From contig JAUJYZ010001550.1 in NCBI GenBank assembly GCA_033675265.1, positions 184,501-248,500 on the forward strand: DNA of 64,000 bases, given 5' to 3'. Position numbers and translations under genes: made by a program. This document shows positions 1 through 11,527 of this stretch, piece by piece (within the stretch, counting starts at the first letter, position 1; every line of letters begins with the position of its first letter). This DNA comes from Actinostola sp. cb2023 (lineage: Eukaryota > Cnidaria > Anthozoa > Actiniaria > Actinostolidae). Below the pieces are notes generated by a model that saw nothing but the letters and a program-made list of their open reading frames with translations, was not told the origin of the DNA and did not search any database.

Positions 1-959
1 AGGCTAAGCCTATTTTATTTTGCTGTTATGACAGGTTTTGCTCGAAGTTCACGAAACTTCTCACAGGTATATAACTTTACGAGTTTCAACTTTTAAGATA
101 ATAATATATGTGATAAAATGATCACGTGACCTCTTGCCTCAATCCCATGTCCCTCGAAAATTTGTATTAAAATGGGGGTGATGGGTATTTTATGTATGGT
201 AAAAGTTATGCCATCTTTTCGTTTGTTTTGTGACAGGTATAACAATCTGCCCTCACACCTGAACAACTAATTTGTATTAAAGGAGATATTTGAATTGAAG
301 CGAATATCTCCTTATGCACATTTTCCGTTATGAAAGTTTCAATCGCAGAATTCGAATGGTCAGCATAGTTTACAAAAAATTGCGTTTTCTTGACAAGTTT
401 TCTCCATTGCGAAAGCGGATCGTCTTATATTATTTTGTCATTCGAGACAAATCTCGGAGTAGAGGTCACGATTTACTCCGAGTCTGATGCGGCGATGACG
501 GATTTTTGACAACTTGGTTTCTATATAAGGAATCGATCTTGTCATCACTTCAAAATGGAATGTAGCCGCATTCAACGACCATGTGTGTAGAGGAAACCCC
601 GTAGTATTCATCTTTCACGGTTCATTTCTTAAAACAATTAGTGTCTTGTCAAAATATCTAAAATTCACATTATTTGAGTTTTATTCTAAGAAATGGAAGA
701 CCCAGGCCCAATAGAGCGGTAGTTTGCTAAATAATGGCGGCGGAAAATTACGTACATTCAACCAAGTAAAGTTAAATTTTGGTTTTGAAAAATATCTTGA
801 CCTTGTTTCTAATTTCCATAACTGTCAAGCTGTAGCAAAAGGTTAAGAATATCCGTACACAAACTACCTGTTGAATTTGGCTGTTACACGCAGATTCCAT
901 ATGAAGCCCGTATATTTGTAAATTATGTAATGCTAATGAGGTAGGAGATGAATTTCATT
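1..959. other. Non-genic stretch
   Basis: No supported gene or recognisable repeat family. The only structure noticed is a small hairpin near 452-482, where CTCGGAGTA faces TACTCCGAG. Confidence 0.5.
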
Positions 960-1103
960 ACATATAATGAATTGTACAAATAGGGTTTTTAAAGATTTGA
1001 GAGAAAATTTTATGCTTGATTTATTGATTATAAATAATTCTTTCCGCTCGTTTACTAAGCGGGCTTTGTTTTTGTATCTTTTTTCTATGAAAGATGAGTC
1101 TAT

Positions 1104-1395
1104 TTACTCGGGCCCTTCCGAAGGAAGCCCGAGTTATAAAATGGACTTTCTTTTTTTTATTATTATTATTATTATTATTCGTCGGACACAAAATGCCAAG
1201 TATTTGATCGTATCGAGTTTCAAGATAACTCAGCAGATAAGGGAGCAAGCTACTCTCTGGTCCCTGAATTCGCGGAAAACCGCTCTAATCGCTAAACAAA
1301 CGACACACAGGACTCAAGTAGATATTTAATCTTAGATTATTTGAAAGCAGTTTGAGATCTTCAAGATATTGAAAGGTCGGGATTCTAGTTATAAT
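1104..1395 (+). mobile_element. 5' fragment of Helentron-like element family 1
   Basis: It begins TTACTCGGGCCC, like the ends of the fuller copies at 1800-2604, 7711-8538 and 13978-14804. A GGGC/GCCC hairpin, an ATT microsatellite where the others have TAC/GTA repeats, and a diverged body follow (for example GGACTCAAGTAGAT near 1310). Similarity fades after about 1395 and no 3' hairpin is found, so this is a 5' fragment. Confidence 0.55.
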
Positions 1396-1799
1396 CAAAC
1401 TCACGACCAGCGATGTAACTACATCTATTGACAGAAAGCTATATGTACATGTACAGAAGAAGTCATGCAAAAAGTCAGGCCAGTCGAGACTGAAAAGCAA
1501 ATGAAATGAACTCAAAAACTATCATGACCTCGCTATGCCATGTTTGTTGCTTAATTGTAATAGTACGTGTACAGTTATGTCCTTGAGTATTTATAATTGA
1601 ACTCACGACCAGCGATGTAACAACATCTATATTGACAGAAAGCTATATGTACAGAAGTCATGCAAACAATCGAACCAGTCGAGTTATTTTCAGTAACTCA
1701 CGATGGATGTTTATTTTATTCCACGTTTGAAAAATTCATTATGATTACAGTTGTGTGATCATTGTGTGATCATACATCTATTACGCGATCTAATTTTAA

Positions 1800-2535
1800 A
1801 CAAGACGCTCAATGAGCGTTCACTCGGGCATTGTGAAAAGGAAAATGTCAGTTGTTCGAGGAAGTACTTGAAAATGAATGCCAGTTGGTTGAAGAACAAG
1901 GACAATGTCAGCTGCGCGAGGAGAGACCTGACAATGACTGACAGTTGCGTGACGAGGGAGACTATGTATATACATGTATGTGTCGAGTTCATTTGATTTG
2001 CCTTTGAGTTCATTTGATTACCTTTTGACTTTGAGTTCAATTGATTTGATTTTGATTTGATTTGATTTGATTTGATCAGATCCCGAAACGTCGAGTTTGG
2101 AATCGAGTTCGGGTTCGAGTTACGGTTCGAACGTCGAATAAAACAAGGACATCTTCTTCAATACAATATAATTTCTCTGACGTCATGACAATCAGTGACA
2201 GTTGAGTGACGAGGGAGACTATTAGTCCGGTGAGTACGAACATGATACGTCTTGAGGTTGCATAGGTCAGATGGTTCCGATAACGGCCTCGCGTTTGTTT
2301 AAAAAAAAAAATATTTTAAGCGAGCTTCTAGTCCTTTTACCACTTCTAGTCATTGAACGATGAACTAGAATCCTGACCTTTTAATAGCTTGAAGATCTAC
2401 AGCTGCTTTCAAAACTAAGATTCATAATCTACTTGAGTCCTGTGTCTCCTTTATCTTTTCAAATCTGCGGAGTAATCTTGAAACTCCGGATACGATTAAA
2501 TACGTCGCATACTCGTCATTTTGAAGCCGAACAAA

Positions 2536-2570
<35 letters not shown>

Positions 2571-2604
2571 CGAAATCCGCATTTTCTAACTTGGGCCCGA
2601 GTAA
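1800..2604 (-). mobile_element. Helentron-like non-autonomous element, family 1, copy A
   Basis: About 805 bp and nearly identical to 7711-8538 and, inverted, to 13978-14804. Read on the minus strand it starts TTACTCGGGCCC, has a (GTA)n microsatellite close to that end, and finishes with GCCCGAGT, a perfect hairpin (ACGCTC-ATT-GAGCGT) and CTTGT. Inverted ACTCGGGC/GCCCGAGT blocks near both ends, a hairpin outside one of them and an internal microsatellite match the known architecture of HINEs (non-autonomous Helentrons). It encodes nothing convincing: the MNSKSKGNQ-type reading frame is only the translated repeat AAATGAACTCAAAG. Confidence 0.7.
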
Positions 2605-3390
2605 TGAGAACCGCCGCGTAGCGCTATTTAAAACAGAATTTCCACGCTCAAAACAGGTCAGTGAACGGCAAAAATACAATCGAAATCAAAACGTCCTTAG
2701 ATTTTAGGGATCTATTACGACAGAAAGCTATATCAGTGTACAGAAGTCATGCAAACAATCGAACCAGTCGAGTTATTTTCAGTAACTTATATATATAATT
2801 ATATGTAGAGAAGTCATGCAAACAATCGAACCAGTCGAGTTATTTTCAGCAACTCACGATGGATGTTTATTTTATTCCACGTTTGAAAAATTCAGTACGG
2901 TTACAGTTGTGTGATCCTTGTGTGAGTCATACATCTATTATGACTTGAGGTCACTTGAGGTTGCATATTCATGTTCGCCACAAACGGGTCGAATAGTTTC
3001 AGTACGATGCATGATCCTTATCTGAGTCATACATCTATGATGCGACCTAATTTTAGAACTCAAAACAGGTCAGTGAACGGCAAAAATACAATCGAAATCA
3101 AAACGTCATTAGATTTCAGGGATCTGTTACAGAAGAAGACGCTCAATGAGAGTATAGTCGGGTATTTAATATGACAATGATAGTTGCGTGACGAGAAAGA
3201 TTATTTGTATCGATGAGTATCGATAAAGATCTCCGATTGTTCGAGGTACGTATATCGTACATCTTTAAACGTACTTGAGGTCACTTGAGGTTGCATATTC
3301 ATGGCGCCACAAACGTTGTATCCAAGGCAAGCCATCCACAACGCATACGCCGATTCGTCTGGGCCCACTCTAAAAGATGTTGAGCGTTTT
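2605..3390. repeat. Rearranged repeat cluster
   Basis: A patchwork of duplicated pieces. The block around GTCATGCAAACAATCGAACC occurs at 1657, 2746 and 2814. The block around GTGAACGGCAAAAATACAA occurs at 2661 and 3071. A degenerate family-1 3' end (GACGCTCAATGAGAG) lies near 3139. No coding capacity is visible. Confidence 0.5.
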
Positions 3391-3394
3391 CGAC

Positions 3395-3606
3395 TGGGCC
3401 TTTACACGAACTCATCAAAAGCAAATCAAATGAACTCAAAGTCAAAAGGTAATCAAATGAACTCAAAGTCAAATGCAAATCAAATGAACTCGACATATAT
3501 ATACATAGTCTCCCTCGTCACGCAACTGTCAGTCATTGTCAGGTCTCTCCTCACGCAACTGACATTGTCCTTGTCATAAGCCCGAGTATACGCTCATTGA
3601 TCTTGT
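3395..3606 (+). mobile_element. 3' fragment of Helentron-like family 1
   Basis: Carries the AAATGAACTCAAAG repeats and the TCACGCAACTGTCAGTCATT segment seen in the long copies. It ends GCCCGAGT, a mutated hairpin (ACGCTCATTGAT) and CTTGT. The 5' part is missing. Confidence 0.55.
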
Positions 3607-3883
3607 TTGAAGAGTTTTGCTAAATATTGTTACAATGTCGTAGTCTCGTTTAATGATTATATTAGCCTGCGTAGCCAGGCTCTCTGGGGCAGGGAAAGGT
3701 GAAAGGGGGAGGGGGAGATTAGCTTAAATTAGAGCTTATAAGTTGAGAAACAGAATTGAGGCGTTTTATTGATGCGAAGTAAACTTTTGAAGTGTATTCA
3801 GAGTTCAAATGTGTGACGCCAAACAGACCTTCGATGGGCGTTCATGCGTTCATGTCTGTCACGCCGGTCGATCAAACAGTTTA

Positions 3884-4812
3884 TTAGTCGGGCTTCCTGT
3901 GGAAGACCCGACTCTAGAAATGAGAAGCGTTCGTCGTCGACCCCAGAAAGCATACTGGGTTCTACAGCGCATGCGCCCTGTGCCGGCCGCTAAGATAATC
4001 ACCGAAGGCTCAAACAACATGATTTATCAATACGAGACTGGTCGAGTCTGAATTCACAATTTATGTCGTCTTGTTTTCAAAATAACCACAATAATTCATA
4101 GAGATATGGATTTATCAATCCAGTACTAGTACTGCAAAGGGTTTAGAGATCTTCAGAACTTAGAACGAAGTGAGTTGATACACGCAGCCGTGAAGAGAAG
4201 AGAACAGTTGTAAGGTTTTCAGCCGACCGATAATAGTTTATGTATACGGTATTTGTATTTGTATGGATATATTTATGGTAACAAATAAACTATGTCATTG
4301 TCATTCATGATTCGCTGAGTTTGTGAAATCGCAATACTGAAATTGCAAGGAAAGCAAGTTCTATCGAGCTCGTTTTAATCGCACTATAAGATATCTATAT
4401 TTAGTTCAAATAGGTTACATTTCATTAGTATTGTAGAAGCGATCGTTATCTCGTCACGTCCTGTGTATGGAATTTCATGTATTCAGTAGAAGACATGGTA
4501 AATACTCTTGATGATTGTGATATTCTAGAAAAAGCTATTCCTGTGCTGGGAGATTTGATTATTGTACATATACAATACTTTATGATCATTCTAAACCATA
4601 GTGCGTTAATGAATCAGTACCTTGCCTACGTGTTTGATGCATTAGTCTACGGCGCGCGGGCTCTTGCTCGAGCTTTATTGCCATTGACAATATTTCATTG
4701 ACAATGGATATATGGTCGAGAGCAAATCAGATTCAGTCGAGATTACCGTACCGATCGCAGCAACCACTGCTTGCTTTAAGAAGCCCGACTTAACGCTACA
4801 AGAGCGTCTAGT
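3884..4812 (+). mobile_element. Helentron-like element, family 2, copy 1
   Basis: About 930 bp. The 5' end is TTAGTCGGGC and runs into a GTCGGGC/GACCCGAC hairpin. The 3' end is GAAGCCCGACTT, a hairpin (ACGCT-ACAAG-AGCGT) and CTAGT. It matches 17089-17776 in inverted orientation, for example around the GCGCATGCGC motif at 3969. Layout equals that of family 1 (subterminal inverted blocks, terminal hairpin, then CTWGT at a T-T junction), so the two families are probably related. No conserved protein is encoded. Confidence 0.6.
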
Positions 4813-5258
4813 TTGTATTCATATCTCGGTAATACTTGACATGACATCTTATAGGATAAACAATACTCACCAGTCAGGACAACGAAGAACAGCAGTGTGC
4901 AAAAATCTCGTGCTGTGATCACGTGAAACTTACCACCAATAGAAATCTTGATACTTACGACGAATTGAAATCTCCGTATGGACCAATAGAAATAGTTATA
5001 CTTACAACGAATAGCATTTTCCGTAGGTACTAACAGAGAAACAGACAGATACTCGATCTGTTGTAGCGTTTATGATGCTGCTCGCCTGATGGCTCGCAGC
5101 AATTATTTCTTACGAGTGATTTCATTGGCTCCTGAATTGAAACAGAGGATCGTGACGTCAAGAACACGACTTCCAGGGCAATCCGAGAACGGGGATTGTG
5201 GAGGAAGCGAGAGCTACATGGGCCGGTGAACAACAATCAAAGACCGTCCCGTGGGAGC

Positions 5259-6146
5259 ATGTTGAAATCGATCAGGGTGTCTGTAATTTTCATCTTAGGA
5301 AGAAAGAAGATGAGACGAATATTTCTTCTTTTCGTTTTGATGATAATCCTTTACTATGTCAGCAAATCAGTTGGAGTTCGAGAATACTTCCCGAGAGGAG
5401 CCAAGTTTTCCCTACTTTTGCCTTATCTTGAACCCAAAATCCCACTAGATGAGAAACGATTATTCATGGTTGTGTTAGTGAATTCTGCCGCTTCGAGCGT
5501 AAAACATCGACTTTTACGAACTGCGATTCGTGATACGTGGGGACAAATATCATCGACACGTGTACCCCCAAACAGAATATGGAAATTGTTTTTCGTGCTT
5601 GGAGTTAGTGAAAGCGTTGAGAATCATGCAGCCAATCTTCAAGAAGCTTCTCATCACAATGACATCATCATAGGGAACTTTACTGATCATTACTACAACC
5701 TTGCGATAAAGACATTCATGGGCCATTACTGGGCTGTCTCCAGATTTTCTTGTAAGTATGTTCTGAAGACTGATGACGATGTGTACGTTCGAGTACCTAA
5801 CGTAATACGATGGTTGAAAGAAGAGCGCTCTCCGCGACCATTCTACGGAGGACTTGTCGAGAAGGTGAGCCTGAGAGTTGCACGTGAACCTACGAGTAAA
5901 TGGTATGTAACCAAAGAGCAGTATGCCAAGGATAGATGGCCGTCTTTCTGTCATGGCGCGTTCCACATCTTATCCACTGATGTTATTCCAATAATGCTTA
6001 AGTCTGCTCGACACAAGGCTCCACCTCACACAGATGATGCTTATATTGCTGTGATTATGAATCATGCTTCAGTATCAGCAACACAGATACCAGGATTTGC
6101 TATTCTTTATATTACAACAGACTGTGACCTCAACACGATCAATTAA
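5259..6146 (+). CDS. Beta-1,3-galactosyltransferase-like (GT31), copy 1, C-terminally truncated
   Basis: Predicted type II Golgi glycosyltransferase that would add a hexose or N-acetylhexosamine in beta-1,3 linkage from a UDP-sugar; acceptor unknown. A short basic N-terminus (MLKS...GRKKMRR) precedes one membrane segment at about residues 20-37. GT31 motifs follow: LRTAIRDTWG, FFVLGVSES, the metal-binding KTDDDVYV, and PSFCHGAFHILS in place of the usual YPPYCSGGGYVLS. The start at 5259 is chosen because copy 2 begins at the same MLK; an upstream in-frame ATG at 5196 adds 21 unmatched residues. Compared with copy 2, four extra bases near 6141-6146 (ATCAATTAAGG against ATCAAGG) create a stop after DLNTIN and remove about 45 residues. 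The catalytic motifs remain, so function is uncertain. The gene is intronless. Confidence 0.85.
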   Translation: MLKSIRVSVIFILGRKKMRRIFLLFVLMIILYYVSKSVGVREYFPRGAKFSLLLPYLEPKIPLDEKRLFMVVLVNSAASSVKHRLLRTAIRDTWGQISSTRVPPNRIWKLFFVLGVSESVENHAANLQEASHHNDIIIGNFTDHYYNLAIKTFMGHYWAVSRFSCKYVLKTDDDVYVRVPNVIRWLKEERSPRPFYGGLVEKVSLRVAREPTSKWYVTKEQYAKDRWPSFCHGAFHILSTDVIPIMLKSARHKAPPHTDDAYIAVIMNHASVSATQIPGFAILYITTDCDLNTIN

Positions 6147-6306
6147 GGCCATTGGGCACAAAGTTGATAGTGCCACGATGATGAAGTATCACACTTTTTA
6201 TCATTGGCAAAATAGTGAAAACATTAACTGGAAATGCTCTTTTTGGATTTATAAAACCTTAATTAATGTACTTTGGGTGAATGGAGACGATATAGAGCTA
6301 TATTGA
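6147..6306 (+). pseudogene. Displaced 3' end of galactosyltransferase copy 1
   Basis: Directly after the premature stop the copy-2 C-terminus is still readable in another frame: KAIGHKVDSATMMKYHTF, HWQNSENINWKCSFWIYK, then a divergent tail to a stop at 6306. This shows that the truncation is due to a small recent insertion and not to loss of the 3' end. Confidence 0.75.
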
Positions 6307-6485
6307 TATTAAAATGTGAAACCTAAAAACTTATTTCGATTCTGTCGTTATGTACAGAAGTTGTTTTAGCCTATTTACTGTAAAACATAATTTCTACAGT
6401 CCACAATACCAGCTCAGAAAAATCGACTATTGATCAACGAGCTGCCAAAAATTATCAATCCTTAGATTTTAGCCAAAGAACTACA

Positions 6486-6530
6486 ACAAGACGCTCAATA
6501 AGCGTATACTCGGGCATTGAGAATGGTATA
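6486..6530 (-). mobile_element. 3' terminal fragment of Helentron-like family 1
   Basis: ACAAGACGCTCAATAAGCGT followed by ACTCGGGCATTG is the family-1 terminal hairpin plus subterminal block on the minus strand. The similarity stops just inside, so only the tip is present. Confidence 0.45.
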
Positions 6531-6613
6531 CGTTCGCGGGTGTCATGCACTTCATAAATTCTGTACGCAACACAAAAGGCTAAACTATAGAAAACTATAG
6601 ATCATAGTAAAGC

Positions 6614-7170
6614 TTAAAGGGGGACTAGTACGTAAATCGTTCAAAGTTTGATTTAGCTGAAACTTCACTGAAATATTCTCAAAGACCCACACAATCACTG
6701 GTTAATTTTTTTCTCAAAAATTCCAATGGGAAGTAATACATTTTTATGAATCTTTAGAGGTGTCACTTACTCAACCCAAACATCATCACGGCTTCGCTCC
6801 ATACATTTCTTCATGTTTAATGTCTTGGATTATTTTATTTCTATGAAGCTAAACGTTTGTGTGAAGGAGTTTTCTTACCTTGTATGTGCTAAGGATTGAT
6901 TGTTTGACTAGTTTTCTTCAGTGCAGAGCTGTTATCTGAACAAACCGTTCAGATATTTTGATCACAAAATACAAAGAAATGTATGGAGCTGAGTTTGGGT
7001 TGAGTCAGTGACGTCACTGGCACCTCTAAAGATTCATAAAAATGTATTACTTTCCATTGGAATTTTTGAGAAAAAAAATTAACCAGTGATTGTATGGGTC
7101 TTTGAGATTATTTCAGTGAAGTTTCAGCTAAATCAAACTTTGAACGATTTACGTACTAGTCCCCCTTTAA
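6614..7170. mobile_element. Foldback MITE flanked by TTAA
   Basis: About 557 bp with near-perfect terminal inverted repeats of about 155 bp (6616-6770 against 7015-7168). It begins TTAAAGGGGGACTAG and ends CTAGTCCCCCTTTAA. Shorter inverted blocks (CTCAACCCAAA / TTTGGGTTGAG) continue the symmetry toward the centre, so the single strand could fold almost throughout. The TTAA at both edges is the target duplication typical of piggyBac-type elements; that assignment is inference. No transposase. Confidence 0.7.
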
Positions 7171-7417
7171 GAACTGTAGAAAACCATGAAATAAATACAA
7201 AATCGTAAAAATTTTAATCCCATTGAGAAAGAAGGCCCGATTCCGAAAAATGAAGGCTTTCATAAAATCGAATTACCAGCGCTCCAGTTACGGTCAAATC
7301 TGAATCTGAATGCTGAATCTCTATCACCAGGTATTGTTTTCCAAAATTCGATATTTGATTCCTAAAAAAAAAGACAAGCATTCAAAGTTTGATGTTATAT
7401 ATTTTTCGAGTTGGTGT

Positions 7418-8456
7418 CATGCTACCGTCAATCGATAAAAATCGATATCGATTTGCCAATCGATAAATCGGTAAAAATCGATATCCTTGAATTGATTGAT
7501 ATCGATTTGTATCGATCAATCGGTAAAAATCGATATCACACTTTTTTTCTTTAATATCGATTTTTATCGATTGACGTGATTTATCGTTTTTATCGTTTTC
7601 CTTCTGTGGATCGTTTTGTTTCTTAGTGAGGACTCGATCTGAACTGACTTGCTTCATTGAACACCCATATCTACATCTACATCTTGTTACGTCGGTAGTA
7701 TCGTTAATAAACAAGACGCTCAATGAGCGTTCACTCGGGCATTGTGAAAAGGAAAATGTCAGTTGTTCGAGGAAGTACTTGAAAATGAATGCCAGTTGGT
7801 TGAAGAACAAGGACAATGTCAGCTGCGCGAGGAGAGACCTGACAATGACTGACAGTTGCGTGACGAGGGAGACTATGTATATACATGTATGTGTCGAGTT
7901 CATTTGATTTGCCTTTGAGTTCATTTGATTACCTTTTGACTTTGAGTTCAATTGATTTGATTTTGATGAGTTTGTGTAAAGGCCCCCTCTCTAGCTTCAG
8001 ATCCCGAAACGTCGAGTTTGGAATCGAGTTCGGGTTCGAGTTACGGTTCGAACGTCGAATAAAACAAGGACATCTTCTTCAATACAATATAATTTCTCTG
8101 ACGTCATGACAATCAGTGACAGTTGAGTGACGAGGGAGACTATTAGTCCGGTGAGAACGAACATGATACGTCTTGAGGTTGCATAGGTCAGATGGTTCCG
8201 ATAACGGCCTCGCGTTTGTTTAAAAAAAAAAATATTTTAAGCGAGCTTCTAGTCCTTTTACCACTTCTAGTCATTGAACGATGAACTAGAATCCTGACCT
8301 TTTAATAGCTTGAAGATCTACAGCTGCTTTCAAAACTAAGATTCATAATCTACTTGAGTCCTGTGTCTCCTTTATCTTTTCTAATCTGCGGAGTAATCTT
8401 GAAACTCCGGATACGATTAAATACGTCGCATACTCGTCATTTTGAAGCCGAACAAA

Positions 8457-8488
<32 letters not shown>

Positions 8489-8832
8489 CGAAATCCGCAT
8501 TTTCTAACTCGGGCGGCCTGCGGCCTGGGCCCGAGTAATAAAAAGATAATAACAATAAAAATATATATATTGATCTTAGAATAAAAGAAGTTGCAGTTGT
8601 CAATAGTAGTTTGGTTTATGCGTCTCGGTAATTGTACTCCAGGGTCAATCAGATGATATTCAACACATTATTACGCGAAAACAGCAAACCGTTAAAAATC
8701 GATAAAAATCGATATCACACTTTTTTTCTTTATCGATTTCTACCGATTTCCGTTAAAAATCGATAACCATCACTTGATTTTTATCGATTTGTATCGATAT
8801 CGATTTTTATCGATTGACTACGTCGGGCATGC
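7418..8832. mobile_element. ATCGAT-rich inverted-repeat element split by a Helentron-like insertion
   Basis: The left arm (7418-7590) and right arm (8690-8832) are built of repeated AAAAATCGATATCGAT-type words and mirror each other (GTCAATCGATAAAAATCGAT left, its complement right). The phrase CACACTTTTTTTCTTTA occurs in both. Family-1 copy B sits between them, so it appears to have inserted into an older element. Confidence 0.45.
7711..8538 (-). mobile_element. Helentron-like element, family 1, copy B
   Basis: About 828 bp, nearly identical to copy A, with the same hairpin end (ACAAGACGCTCAATGAGCGT at 7711) and the opposite end GGGCCCGAGTAA at 8538. It has a (TAC)n tract near 8457-8488 and an extra CGGGCGGCCTGCGGCC segment beside the 5' end that copy A lacks. 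The near identity suggests recent amplification. Confidence 0.7.
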
Positions 8833-9897
8833 TAATAACTTGAAATCTAAAGTGAAATTAAACAATCCCCGACACGCTTTTTGAGATCGAATATACCAAA
8901 GATGATGTCTGCCAAATTTCGTGAAAATTAGACGCTTCTAGATACCCTATTAATTCACGTTGATGTCGAGCCGCTTCATGGCAAAATATACTTAATAGGA
9001 GAAATAAGCTTCCAAAGTTGTGTAAACAAAAGACACCTCATTTCCGACATTTTCCGTCTGGGACACTTTCTTATCCAATCAGAATCGTTATGGGGTCACT
9101 GAGGTTATTATAAACTAATATTGAGTGATTTGAGCCAGTAAATAAACTCCCGCCAAACCCTGCGAATACAGCCGCTTTTTGGCGGTCGCGAGCGTAAAAA
9201 AGCGGCTGTATCCGCAGGCTAGAATTCAACGAACGAGACTTCGAAAATGTATAAACTAATATAGACGGCAAGACGCTTTGCTCTCGAACTGAGCTTTTTA
9301 TCACAACACTACGGAAACCCCTAAAATTCCCGGATGTTCTTTCGCGCGCCATCATTATTCGACGGAGCACATTTTCGTCCATAACTCAAAAAGAAAAATT
9401 CCGATTCAGAATTTTTTTTCACCAATTCATAGTTTGTAATATTTCCTTGCTGATAAGCTAGAAAAGCAAGTTCGAGTTCTGATACCATATCATATTTGAC
9501 ATTGACTGATTCACTGAAATTATATTTACGCATGTATAGAAGTGAAAACCAACTACAGAATGTAACGTTGAGGAAAAATCGGTCGATGTAGGTAGATAAG
9601 ATATCATTATATTTCTCATAAATGTGTTTTATTTTATTGCCTGATAAGTTAAATATATAAATGTGATAAGGCAGATCAGACGGTCGACCAAGCGGAACCG
9701 GGCGACCGGGCGACCCTACAGAATGTCCAACGACCGCGACGTTGAGGAAAATCGGTCAAAAAATACGGGCATTACATATTTGCAAAATTCGAAATTACAA
9801 CAACTGTATGACAGTAAAAAATAGTTCGCAAAAATCAACTTTCGTATTTTGCGAATGTTTATTTACATTCTTCATTTTCAACTTGTCTGCAAAAAAA
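8833..9897. other. Non-genic stretch
   Basis: No supported gene. Apart from the palindrome at 9158-9222 nothing is recognised. Small open frames near 9071-9533 show no family motif and overlap that palindrome. Confidence 0.5.
9158..9222. repeat. Minimal palindrome of the 20.7-kb MULE-like MITE family
   Basis: CCTGCGAATACAGCCGC at the left and GCGGCTGTATCCGCAGG at the right are the same terminal inverted repeat ends as the element at 20717-21180, here separated by only about 30 bases. It looks like an internally deleted copy reduced to its two ends. Confidence 0.55.
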
Positions 9898-11287
9898 CGT
9901 ATTCTAATAAAAAATTTTTCGCAAATTTATCGACTTTCGTATTTTGCGAATGTTCTGCATCTGTATGACATTCTAATAAAAAATAGTTCGCAAATTTATC
10001 AACTTTCGTATTTTGCGAATGTTCTGCATCTGTATGACATTCTAATAAAAAATAGTTCGCAAATTTATCAACTTTCGTATTTTGCGAATGTTCTGCATCT
10101 GTTGACATTCTAATAAAAAATAGTTCTGCAAATTTATGACTTTCGTATTTTGCGAATGTTCTGCATCTGTATGACATTCTAATAAAAAATAGTTCGCAAA
10201 TTTATCAACTTTCGTATTTTGCGAATGTTCTGCATCTGTATGACATTTAATAAACTAAATAAAAAAAATAGTTCGCAAATTTATCAACTTTCGTATTTTG
10301 CGAATGTTCTGCATCTGTATGACATTCTAATAAAAAATAGTTCGCAAATTTATCAACTTTCGTATTTTGAATGTTCTGCATCTGTATGACATTCTAATAA
10401 AAAATAGTTCGCAAATTTATCGACTTTCGTATTTTGCGAATGTTCTGCATCTGTATGACATTCTAATAAAAAATAGTTCGCAAATTTATCAACTTTCGTA
10501 TTTTGCGAATGTTCTGCATCTGTATGACATTCTAATAAAAAATAGTTCGCAAATTTATCAACTTTCGTATTTTGCGAATGTTCTGCATCTGTATGACATT
10601 CTAATAAAAAATAGTTCGCAAATTTATCAACTTTCGTATTTTGCGAATGTTCTGCATCTGTATGACATTCTAATAAAAAATAGTTCGCAAATTTATCGAC
10701 TTTCGTATTTTGCGAATGACTGCATTTGTATGACATTCTAATAAAAAATAGTTCGCAAATTTATCGACTTTCGTATTTTGCGAATGTTCTGCATCTGTAT
10801 GACATTCTAAAAAAAAAAATAGTTCGCAAATTTATCAACTTTCGTATTTTGTATTTTGCTGATGTTCTGCATCTGTATGACATTCTAATAAAAAATAGTT
10901 CGCAAATTTATCAACTTTCGTATTTTGCGAATCTGCATCTGTATGACATCATAAAAAAAATAGTTCGCAAATTTTTTTCGTATTTTGCGAATGTTCTGCA
11001 TCTGTATGACATTCTAATAAAAAATAGTTCGCAAATTTATATTTATTTTGCGAATGTTCTGCATCTGTATGTTAAAAAATAGTTCGCAAATTTATCGACT
11101 TTCATTTTGCTGTTCTGCATCTGTATGACATTCTAATAAAAAATAGTTCGCAAATTTATCAACTTTCGTATTTTGCGAATGTTCTGCATCTGTATGACAT
11201 TCTAAATTAATAAAATTTATCAACTTTCGTTTTGCGAATGTTCTGCAAATTTATCGACTTTCGTTTCATTTTGCGAATGTTCTGCAT
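9898..11287. repeat. 69-bp tandem satellite
   Basis: About 20 head-to-tail units of 69 bp with key words TAGTTCGCAAATTTATC, CTTTCGTATTTTGCGAATG and TTCTGCATCTGTATGACATT. Each unit contains the inverted pair TTCGCAAA/TTTGCGAA about 15 bases apart and can form a hairpin. Because 69 is divisible by three, stop-free frames run on both strands (LHLYDILIKNSSQIYQLSYF and complement); these are not genes. Some units have lost internal pieces (near 10370, 10930 and 11040). Confidence 0.9.
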
Positions 11288-11495
11288 CTGACCGTGAACA
11301 TGCATATTAATTAGGGGTCGTATAGGCAAAAATAGTTCGCAAATTTATCGACTTTCGTCTCCTTTGCGAATGTTCTACGCAGGCTAATCTGAGGGAAATT
11401 CTAATAAGGAAAATAGTTCTAACTTGATATTTTGGCCATTTAGAAGCTGGCAGGAACTATTTTGCGACAATAATAATAATAATGCATAATATAAC

Positions 11496-11527
<32 letters not shown>

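Noticed and set aside
1759..2040. MNSKSKGNQ-type protein also found at 7382-7951 and 14564-14818
   Set aside because: Simple AAATGAACTCAAAG repeats within the Helentron-like element; the reading frames diverge outside the repeat.
5550..5966. 138-residue antisense frame, mirrored at 19291-19695
   Set aside because: Shadow of the conserved galactosyltransferase coding strand; no family features of its own.
10353..11082. Overlapping frames on both strands (HTDAEHSQNTKVDKFANYF and LHLYDILIKNSSQIY)
   Set aside because: Products of a 69-bp satellite whose length is divisible by three; no start context or domain.
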